Shown one piece after another: positions 42,395 to 49,121 of a stretch of DNA of 64,000 bases (position 1 is the first letter of the stretch; each line of letters begins with the position of its first letter). The position numbers and the translations under genes are program-made. Source of the stretch: Bradyrhizobium sp. ARR65 (GTDB lineage: Bacteria; Pseudomonadota; Alphaproteobacteria; Rhizobiales; Xanthobacteraceae); assembly GCF_000472385.1 (NCBI RefSeq), contig NZ_AWZU01000032.1:154-64153 (forward strand). The letters are read 5' to 3'. The notes under the pieces are model-generated. The model saw only the letters and a program-made list of their open reading frames with translations. It made no database searches and was not told the origin of the DNA.

Positions 42395-43186
42395 ATGAAC
42401 GACATCCGGCTTTACATGCTTCAATCCGGTACCCAGAAATGCAAGGTGCACGACATCAAGATGAACCAGGGCATTGGGATCGACTACGAGATACCGGTCC
42501 CGTGGTTCCTCATCGTTCACCCGAAGGGCAATGTGATTATCGACGGCGGGCTCGCGGCTGAAGGCTTGGCCGATCCGCGCGGCTATTGGGGCGATGCGGT
42601 CGATATCTTCCAACCGGTGATGAGCAAAACGCAAGGCTGCGTCGCCCAGTTGGCAGCCCTTGGCCTCGCGGCCGAGGACATTCGCTTCGTGGCGCTGTCG
42701 CATCTGCATTCGGATCACACCGGTGCGATCGGCCGCTTCCCCAACGCCACGCACATCGTGCAGCGGCGCGAATACGAGTACGCCTTCACGCCTGACTGGT
42801 TTGCGTCCGGCGCCTATGCCCGCAAGGATTTCGATCGGCCGGGACTGAAGTGGCAGTTCTTGGAGGGCGAGGCGACTGAGGGCTATGATCTCTACGGCGA
42901 CGGTACGCTGCGGATCGTGTTTACTCCCGGCCATTCGGTCGGACATCAGTCCTTTCTGGTCACGTTACGCAACAGGGGGCCAATCTTGCTCGCCGTCGAT
43001 GCCGCCTACACTTCGGATCACTGGAATGAAAAGGCGCTGCCCGGCCTCATGGCCTCCGCAGTGGACACGGTGCGGTCCGTTCGCAAGCTGCGCGCCCTGG
43101 CCGAACGGACCGGCGCGACCGTGGTGACAGGTCACGACCCGGATGCCTGGCCCGGCTTCAAACTCGCTCCGGCGTATTATGATTGA
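42395..43186 (+). CDS. N-acyl homoserine lactonase-family metallo-beta-lactamase-fold hydrolase
   Basis: 263 residues. The zinc motif HLHSDH (H103, H105, D107, H108) and FTPGHSVGHQSF (third His), with TGHDPDAWPG at the end, match the AHL-lactonase branch (AttM/AiiA-like). The core reads FLIVHPKGNVIIDGGLAAE and RFVALSHLHSDHTGAIGRFPNATHIVQRREYEYAF. Such enzymes open the lactone ring of quorum-sensing acyl-homoserine lactones or of other lactones such as gamma-butyrolactone. The ATG at 42395 is set by the family start. Divergent from the LysR gene. Cytoplasmic. Confidence 0.9.
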   Translation: MNDIRLYMLQSGTQKCKVHDIKMNQGIGIDYEIPVPWFLIVHPKGNVIIDGGLAAEGLADPRGYWGDAVDIFQPVMSKTQGCVAQLAALGLAAEDIRFVALSHLHSDHTGAIGRFPNATHIVQRREYEYAFTPDWFASGAYARKDFDRPGLKWQFLEGEATEGYDLYGDGTLRIVFTPGHSVGHQSFLVTLRNRGPILLAVDAAYTSDHWNEKALPGLMASAVDTVRSVRKLRALAERTGATVVTGHDPDAWPGFKLAPAYYD

Positions 43187-43400
43187 GTTTTGGACTGTCT
43201 GGACGACGTTAGCGCGCCGCGCCGATTTTTCGCTTGTGGCGCCGGTTTCGGCGCTCGCTTGCCCAAAGGCTTAACGGCGAAAAGTTTCGGGGCGTTCGTG
43301 CCTGCCCGCTAAAGCGGCTTCGCGCTTAAGGAATCGTTTCGTGACGGTTTCGCGACAAGGACGGCGCGGGGAGTCGTAAAAAGATTCTTCAACATTTGCA

Positions 43401-43412
43401 TGACGTCACACG
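43401..43412 (+). promoter_or_regulatory. TGACGTCACACG motif upstream of the glycosyltransferase
   Basis: Contains the perfect palindrome TGACGTCA. It lies 66 bp before the start of the GT4 gene. A near-identical TGATGTCACACG lies 54 bp before the membrane protein gene at 45456 in the same gene neighbourhood. Possible shared regulator site. Confidence 0.4.
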
Positions 43413-43477
43413 TTTGAAATATCCATAGACCAACACTCGGGAAGCGAGAATCATTCCAACTCTCGAGGCTTTCCCTG

Positions 43478-44533
43478 ATGCGGATTTTAATTGCGACCGA
43501 TGCCTGGCATCCGCAGGTCAATGGCGTGGTCCGCACCCTGACGTCGCTGTCACGCGCCGCCGCGAAGCTTGGGGCCGACATCGAATTCCTGACGCCCGAC
43601 GGCTTCCCGTCGATGGCCGTTCCGACCTATCAGAGCTTGCGGATCGCTTTGCCGAACCGGGGCGAGATCGCGAGGCGGATCGAGGCGGCCGCACCGGAGG
43701 CGATCCATATCGCGACCGAAGGGCCGATCGGCTGGTCGGTGCGCGGCTACTGTCGTCGCAACGGGCTTGCCTTCACCACCTCCTATACCACGCGTTTCCC
43801 GGAATATATTTCGGTCCGGACCGGCATTCCCGCGAGCGTCGGTTACGCGGTGCTGCGCTACTTCCACAATGCCGGCGCGATGACCATGGTCGCGACGCCG
43901 TCGCTGAAGCAGGAGCTGTCAGAGCGCGGTTTCAAGAGGCTCGGCTTCTGGACGCGCGGCGTCGATACCGAGCTGTTCAATCCGAACGAGCCCGCCAAGC
44001 TGGACTTGCCGCGGCCGATCTTCATGACGGTCGGCCGTGTCGCCGTGGAAAAGAATCTCGAGGCGTTTCTGTCGCTGGATCTGCCTGGCTCGAAAGTCGT
44101 GGTCGGCGACGGCCCGCAAAAGGCCGAGCTGGAGCGCCGCTTTCCCGACGCGCGCTTCCTGGGCGAAAAGACCGGCAAGGATCTCACCGCGCATATGGCG
44201 GCGGCCGACGTGTTCGTGTTTCCGAGCCTCACCGACACCTTTGGGGTGGTGCAACTGGAATCGCTTGCCTGCGGCACGCCGGTAGCGGCCTTTCCGGTGA
44301 CCGGTCCGAAGGACGTGATATCGGATCATCCGATCGGTGCGCTGGACAACGATCTGCGCGGTGCGTGCCTGCGCGCGCTTTCGATGTCGCGCGAAGCCTG
44401 CCGCGCTTTCGCGCTTGAGCGATCCTGGGAAAACAGTGCCAGACAGTTCATCGGTAATTTGAGCGCGTTGCAGCCTAGCCGCGTGCTGCGGCCGAGCCGG
44501 GTCGCGGCCAGCCGCAGCCCCGTCCGCGGCTGA
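43478..44533 (+). CDS. GT4-type glycosyltransferase (glycolipid mannosyl/glucosyltransferase-like)
   Basis: 351 residues, GT-B fold. MRILIATDAWHPQVNGVVRTLTSLSRAAAKLGADIEFLTPDGF is the start of the GDP-mannose-dependent alpha-mannosyltransferase/MgtA-type group; RGVDTELFNP, MTVGRVAVEKNLEAFLSLDLPGSKVVVGDGPQKAEL and VFVFPSLTDTFGVVQLESLACGTPVAAFPVTGPKDVI are nucleotide-sugar and acceptor motifs. It probably glycosylates a diacylglycerol-type lipid, because it lies in a phospholipid neighbourhood with pmtA 50 bp downstream. No signal peptide or membrane span; peripheral inner-membrane protein. Confidence 0.88.
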   Translation: MRILIATDAWHPQVNGVVRTLTSLSRAAAKLGADIEFLTPDGFPSMAVPTYQSLRIALPNRGEIARRIEAAAPEAIHIATEGPIGWSVRGYCRRNGLAFTTSYTTRFPEYISVRTGIPASVGYAVLRYFHNAGAMTMVATPSLKQELSERGFKRLGFWTRGVDTELFNPNEPAKLDLPRPIFMTVGRVAVEKNLEAFLSLDLPGSKVVVGDGPQKAELERRFPDARFLGEKTGKDLTAHMAAADVFVFPSLTDTFGVVQLESLACGTPVAAFPVTGPKDVISDHPIGALDNDLRGACLRALSMSREACRAFALERSWENSARQFIGNLSALQPSRVLRPSRVAASRSPVRG

Positions 44534-44583
44534 TTGGAACATTCACCTTCAGAGCACCATTACAAGGGTAAGCGAGACGAACG

Positions 44584-45273
44584 ATGGCAGAAACCATGAA
44601 GCTTGACGGCACCAGGCAACTGGACTTCGACCGCGAGATGGTCGAGCAGGCCTATGACCGCTGGGCTCCCATTTATGACCTCGTGTTCGGCGGTGTCTTC
44701 AGCAAGGGGCGCGATGCGGCGATCGAGGCCACCAACAAGATCGGCGGTCGCGTGCTTGAGGTCGGCGTGGGCACCGGCATCTCGCTGCCGCTGTACGCGC
44801 CGCATGTCCGCATTTTCGGCACCGACATCTCGGAAGAGATGCTCAAGAAGGCGAAGAAGCGCGTCACCGAGCAGCGTCTGAAGAATGTCGAGGGGCTTGC
44901 GGTGATGGATGCCGAGAAGCTCGAATTCGCCGACAATTCGTTCGACGTTGTGATGGCGCAATATGTCGTCACCGCGGTGCCGAACCCGGAAGCCGCGCTT
45001 GACGAATTCGCGCGCGTGCTGCGCCCGGGCGGGGAGCTGATCATTCTGACCCGCGTCAGCGCCGATGCCGGCATGCGCCGTTTCATCGAGCAGCGCCTCC
45101 AGCCGGTGGTGCGCCGGCTCGGCTTCCGCACCGCCGAGTTCGCATGGTCGCGCTACACCAAATGGCTGGCGGGTGCCAAGGGCATGGAATTGGTGGAGCG
45201 CCGGCTGATTCCGCCGCTCGGCCACTTCTCGCTGGTTCGCTTCCGCAAGCTGGACGTCGCCGCTGCCGCCTGA
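44584..45273 (+). CDS. pmtA: Phosphatidylethanolamine N-methyltransferase PmtA
   Basis: 229 residues, Rossmann-fold methyltransferase. AYDRWAPIYDLVFGGVFSKGRDAAIE is the PmtA start and GRVLEVGVGTGISLPLY (EVGVGTG at 59-65) the SAM-binding motif; FGTDISEEMLKKAKKRV follows. It closely follows the Rhodobacter-type PmtA pattern, which methylates phosphatidylethanolamine stepwise to phosphatidylcholine. Context supports this: psd, which makes phosphatidylethanolamine, lies 2.7 kb downstream. ATG preceded by AAGGGTAAGCGAGACGA. Confidence 0.87.
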   Translation: MAETMKLDGTRQLDFDREMVEQAYDRWAPIYDLVFGGVFSKGRDAAIEATNKIGGRVLEVGVGTGISLPLYAPHVRIFGTDISEEMLKKAKKRVTEQRLKNVEGLAVMDAEKLEFADNSFDVVMAQYVVTAVPNPEAALDEFARVLRPGGELIILTRVSADAGMRRFIEQRLQPVVRRLGFRTAEFAWSRYTKWLAGAKGMELVERRLIPPLGHFSLVRFRKLDVAAAA

Positions 45274-45369
45274 GCAGCGGGTCCCCAAGCAAAAAAGCCC
45301 AAGCCGCGATGGCCGGTCTCGGCCTGACGCCATCGCCTTGCAGCAATCCCTGTCACTGCGTCAGTTGCG

Positions 45370-45402
45370 TGATGTCATATGTCATCATGATGATGTCACA
45401 CG
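45370..45402 (+). promoter_or_regulatory. TGATGTCA repeats and TGATGTCACACG motif
   Basis: TGATGTCA at 45370-45377 recurs within TGATGTCACACG at 45391-45402, with a TCATCATGATGA palindrome between them. Upstream of the 45456 membrane protein gene. Same core as the motif upstream of the glycosyltransferase. Confidence 0.4.
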
Positions 45403-45455
45403 CGCTACATCGAATCCCTGTACAACCACTTGCGACTCACTCTTAGGGGCAAGAA

Positions 45456-46088
45456 ATGATCAAGAACTTCCTGGAGCAGCTTCGCATCCAGCGCTGGGAT
45501 GACCATCGTTATTATCATCACAGCCGGATCAACCAGAGCCTGCACTTCGTCAGCGCCGTCAGCTTCATGATCGGCTACGTGATGCTGTATTTCGATCCGC
45601 TGATGTCGGCGCTGATCGGCTGGCTGGTCTCGATGACCTCGCGCCAGGCGGGCCATTTCTTCTTCGAGCCGCGCGGCTACGATCACATCAACCAGGCGAC
45701 CCACGAGCACAAGGAAGAGATCAAGGTCGGCTACAATCTCCGCCGCAAGGTGGTGCTGATGGCGATCTGGGCGGCTTCACCGGTCGTGCTGTATTTCGAT
45801 CCGACCCTGCTCGGCCTTTTCACCCCCTGGGCAACGCCCGCCGATTTCGTCCGCCAGGTCGCGAAAATCTGGCTGGTGGTGGGTATCGGCGGCCTGTTGT
45901 TCCGCACCGTGCATTTGTTCTTCATCCGTGACGTTGAAACGGGCCTGGTCTGGATGACCAAGATCATCACCGATCCCTTCAACGACTTCGTGCTGTATCA
46001 CAAGGCGCCGCTCGCGTTGTTGCGCGGCGAGCTGATCGACCCGGGTCTCGATATCATCGAGCATGGCCTGGAAGAGAAGCCGGCCTGA
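45456..46088 (+). CDS. Membrane protein with Mpo1/DUF962-like histidine motifs
   Basis: 210 residues, about four hydrophobic segments (32-48, 52-62, 87-110, 130-155). DDHRYYHHSRINQSLHFVS and RQAGHFFFEPRGYDHINQATHEHKEE put conserved-looking His residues before TM1 and after TM2. The H-x-x-x-N-x-x-x-H plus GH-x-x-x-E layout resembles Mpo1/DUF962 proteins, iron-dependent dioxygenases of yeast sphingoid-base breakdown. The similarity is by eye and weak elsewhere, so the function is only a hint. It follows pmtA and lies before a transposed aminotransferase/psd pair, in a lipid-related neighbourhood. Confidence 0.7.
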   Translation: MIKNFLEQLRIQRWDDHRYYHHSRINQSLHFVSAVSFMIGYVMLYFDPLMSALIGWLVSMTSRQAGHFFFEPRGYDHINQATHEHKEEIKVGYNLRRKVVLMAIWAASPVVLYFDPTLLGLFTPWATPADFVRQVAKIWLVVGIGGLLFRTVHLFFIRDVETGLVWMTKIITDPFNDFVLYHKAPLALLRGELIDPGLDIIEHGLEEKPA

Positions 46089-46116
46089 GATTTTGGTTCG
46101 AAGCCTCTCACTCGCG

Positions 46117-46149
46117 CGTCATGGCCGGGCTTGTCCCGGCCATCCACGT
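46117..46149. repeat. GTCATGGCCGGGCTTGTCCCGGCCATCC hairpin repeat
   Basis: Perfect stem ATGGCCGGG / CCCGGCCAT, a short repeat type widespread in alphaproteobacterial genomes, next to a family A copy. Confidence 0.7.
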
Positions 46150-46179
46150 TTTGCATCCGTCATGCCAGCCTATTGCCCC

Positions 46180-46259
46180 CGTCATGCCGGGGCGCGCGGC
46201 GCACGAACCCGAAAATCTCCAGATTCCGGGTTCGATGCCACGCATCGCCCCGGAATGAC
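46180..46259. repeat. Palindromic intergenic repeat, family A copy 8
   Basis: CGTCATGCCGGGGCGC ... AAAATCTCCAGATTCCGGGTTCG ... CGCCCCGGAATGACG, between convergent genes. Confidence 0.8.
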
Positions 46260-46298
46260 GGGGCAAGGGGATCTACTGGGAGAGGTAAGCGGCCGAGC

Positions 46299-47969
46299 TC
46301 ACCGCCCGAACCGGCTGCCGATCATTTCCCGCAGGATCTGCCGGCGGATGCGCTTATTGGTGAGCGCGGCATCATGCCACCACCAGCCGTCCTGCTGCAT
46401 CTTGGAGGCGGCGGTGACAAAACGCTGCATCACCTCGGCGAAATCGGCCTCGGTGTAATTCAGGCTGAAGATGAAGCGCCCGGTGCCGACCCAGCTCAGC
46501 GCCAGGCCTTCGGCACGGAGATAATATTGCAGCATCCAGTTGTAGCGGGACGGTTCGGTGTAGGTGACGGTCCAGATCGAAGAGAGATTGGCGACACGCA
46601 CCGGCAGATTCTGGGCCGCGAACGCCTCGTTGAGCTGTCGTGCGCGGCCGTTCCAGATCTCGTCAAGCCCGTTATACACCGCACGGAAATTCTCGCTCGC
46701 AAGGCGGCTCAGGAACTCGTCCATCGCCGTCATCACGTAAGGATGCGCGTTGAAGGTGCCGCGGGCGAGGCAGACGTCGGCCGGGCGGTCGTCGCGAAAG
46801 CGCCGCATCAGTTCTCTTTTGCCGCAGACCACGCCGATCGGCAGTCCGCCGGCAAGACTCTTCCCATAGGTGACCATGTCGGCGCGCACGCCGAAATATT
46901 CCTGGGCGCCGCCGGGGGCGAGCCGAAAACCGACGAAGACCTCGTCAAAGATGAGGACGATGTTGCGCTCGGTGCAGACCTCGCGCAGCTTCTTCAACCA
47001 TTCGCCATAGGCGGCGCGGTCGACACCGCTCTTGCGGGAGCTGTCGACGAGAGAGCCGTCGCTCGGTGCATTGGCGTTCGGATGCAGCGCCTGCAGCGGG
47101 TTGACCAGAACGCACGCGATGTCGCGACGCGTCTTCAGCACATGCAGCGTCCGCTCCGACATGTCGGCGAGCGTGTAGGTCTCATGCGGCGAAACCGGAT
47201 TACCGACGCCCGGCTGCACATCGCCCCACCAGCCATGATAGGCGCCGGCGAAGCGGACCAGATGCGTGCGGCGGGTGTGATAGCGGGCGAGCCGCACCGC
47301 CTGCATCACCGCTTCGGTGCCGGACATGTGGAAGGAGACTTCGTCCAGCCCCGAGATCTCGCAGAGCCGCCGCACATTCTCGGCGACGACTGGATGATAC
47401 AAGCCGAGCACGGGCCCAAGCGCGTGCGCGCGCTTCTCGCCGTTCTCGATGCATTCCTTGTAAAAATCGTAGCCGAAGATGTTGACGCCGTAGGAGCCGG
47501 CGAGGTCGTAGAAGACGTTGCCGTCGAGATCAGTCAGCGTCACGCCGGAAGAGGCCTGCATGAACGTGCCGGCGGAAAGATGCTCCCGCACCAGGCGGCT
47601 GTACTGGAACGGCACGCGATAGGCCTGCGTGAACTGCAGGTCGGAAATCCGCCCTGCCGCCTCCGCCGTCATCTGCCGCGATTGCGCAAAGCGCTGCTTG
47701 TAAAGTTCGGCGAGCCGGAAGAAGCCGTCCTGGCGTTTGGTGGCCACCTCTGGCGGCGCTCCGTCGGAGCGGAAAAAGTCGTTGATATCGAACTCGTAGT
47801 GCGGGATCAGGCGCGCCACCAGTTTCGACATCTTCGAATGTCCGGTAAGCGAGCGGTGCTTGGCGCGCGACAGCGCGATCCGCGCCTTGACCTTGGGGGC
47901 GACGGCGGCAGTGGCGGTCAAGGCGACCGCACCGGCCGCGAACGAGAGAATCGGAAGCTGCGTATCCAT
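46299..47969 (-). CDS. Membrane-anchored class III aminotransferase (glutamate-1-semialdehyde aminomutase-like)
   Basis: 556 residues, about 120 longer than HemL-type enzymes because of an N-terminal extension. A hydrophobic stretch (about 6-25) predicts a membrane anchor. A charged region (to about 130) leads to the PLP fold: SGTEA (216-220), FDEVFVGFR (D342 binds the pyridine N) and K370 in VTYGKSLAGGLPIGVV. HemL-type enzymes use glutamate semialdehyde, but the family also includes amino-group movers on lipids and polyketides. A membrane anchor and its position divergent from psd, with start codons 34 bp apart, suggest a lipid substrate. The true reaction is unknown. Confidence 0.82.
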   Translation of the reverse strand: MDTQLPILSFAAGAVALTATAAVAPKVKARIALSRAKHRSLTGHSKMSKLVARLIPHYEFDINDFFRSDGAPPEVATKRQDGFFRLAELYKQRFAQSRQMTAEAAGRISDLQFTQAYRVPFQYSRLVREHLSAGTFMQASSGVTLTDLDGNVFYDLAGSYGVNIFGYDFYKECIENGEKRAHALGPVLGLYHPVVAENVRRLCEISGLDEVSFHMSGTEAVMQAVRLARYHTRRTHLVRFAGAYHGWWGDVQPGVGNPVSPHETYTLADMSERTLHVLKTRRDIACVLVNPLQALHPNANAPSDGSLVDSSRKSGVDRAAYGEWLKKLREVCTERNIVLIFDEVFVGFRLAPGGAQEYFGVRADMVTYGKSLAGGLPIGVVCGKRELMRRFRDDRPADVCLARGTFNAHPYVMTAMDEFLSRLASENFRAVYNGLDEIWNGRARQLNEAFAAQNLPVRVANLSSIWTVTYTEPSRYNWMLQYYLRAEGLALSWVGTGRFIFSLNYTEADFAEVMQRFVTAASKMQQDGWWWHDAALTNKRIRRQILREMIGSRFGR

Positions 47970-48003
47970 AAGTTAAGCGCTAACCAGTCCTGCTGACAGA
48001 TTC

Positions 48004-48867
48004 ATGACAGTCAAAAGCCTCATCTCCGCGATAACCCAGCAGGAAGACCTCAATTTCCTGCTCACCAACCGGATCCCGCGCGCAGCAGTGACCCGTTTCA
48101 TGGGCTGGTTCTCCAAGATCGAGAACCCCCTGGTGCGGGATCTCTCCATCGGCCTATGGCGCCTGTTCTCCGACCTCGACCTGTCCGAAGCCAAAAAGAC
48201 CCACTTCAAGAGCCTGCATGATTGCTTCACCCGCGAGCTGAAGCCGGGCCTGCGTCCCTACGATCCCGATCCGAACATCGTGGCGAGCCCGTCGGACGCG
48301 ATCATCGGCGCCTTCGGGACGATCCGGGAGGGCGAGCTGTTCCAGATCAAGGGCGCGCCATATTCGCTCGCCGATCTCCTCGGCGATCCCGCGCTGGTGG
48401 AGGCGCACCGCAACGGGCGGTTCGTCACTTTGCGGCTGACGTCGAGCATGTATCACCGCTTCCACGCGCCGCATGACTGCCATATTGACGAGGTCAGGCT
48501 GATCCATGGCGATACCTGGAACGTCAATCCGATTGCGCTCAAGCGCGTCGAAAGATTGTTCTGCAAGAACGAGCGCGCGGTGATCCGCACGCATCTGAAA
48601 AGCGGTGACGCGTTGACCCTGGTGCCGGTCGCCGCCATCCTGGTCGCGAGCATCCGCCTGCACTTCCTCGATCTCGTGCTCAACGGCCGGACGCGCGGGC
48701 CGCTGAACTACCCTTGCGATGTCGATGTGAAGAAGGGTGACGAGCTCGGCTGGTTCGAGCACGGCTCGACCATCATCGTGTTGGCGCCCGCGCATTTCGA
48801 ATTCTGCGACAACGTTACAGAATGGGGCCGCATCCGCGCCGGGGAACCGCTGCTACGAATCTCCTAA
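48004..48867 (+). CDS. psd: Phosphatidylserine decarboxylase
   Basis: 287 residues, E. coli-type length. Motifs: FTRELKPGLRP, IVASPSDAIIGAFGTI, LRLTSSMYHRFHAPHDCHI (catalytic His region), RTRGPLNYPCDVDVKKGDELGWFEHGSTIIVLAP. The GST motif with S255 is the self-cleavage site that yields the pyruvoyl cofactor and the alpha and beta chains. It decarboxylates phosphatidylserine to phosphatidylethanolamine at the inner membrane, feeding pmtA. A short 34-bp intergenic region separates it from the divergent aminotransferase. Confidence 0.94.
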   Translation: MTVKSLISAITQQEDLNFLLTNRIPRAAVTRFMGWFSKIENPLVRDLSIGLWRLFSDLDLSEAKKTHFKSLHDCFTRELKPGLRPYDPDPNIVASPSDAIIGAFGTIREGELFQIKGAPYSLADLLGDPALVEAHRNGRFVTLRLTSSMYHRFHAPHDCHIDEVRLIHGDTWNVNPIALKRVERLFCKNERAVIRTHLKSGDALTLVPVAAILVASIRLHFLDLVLNGRTRGPLNYPCDVDVKKGDELGWFEHGSTIIVLAPAHFEFCDNVTEWGRIRAGEPLLRIS

Positions 48868-49121
48868 AGCGGGGGCCCCTCGATCGAACGCAAAACAGGT
48901 GGGCCCGGCGTCTTGTTTGGGCGCGGCGCGGAACTTCCTGGTCTTCGCGCTAGTTCCTTGCGCAAGCTAAGGGCAAGAGTGGTTCACTGACGGCTGCAGC
49001 AGGCGCCGCCGGTATCTAGGTGACATCGCGCCTTCAAAATCAGGCCGTGCGGCCTCTCCGTACGCCCGGCTCGTGAAAACGTGCTATCGTCGTCGTACCA
49101 ACTCGAACGGAAAGGCAGTGG

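Noticed and set aside
46131..47996. 621-codon open frame antisense to the aminotransferase
   Set aside because: Shadow frame; PLP motifs on the other strand decide.
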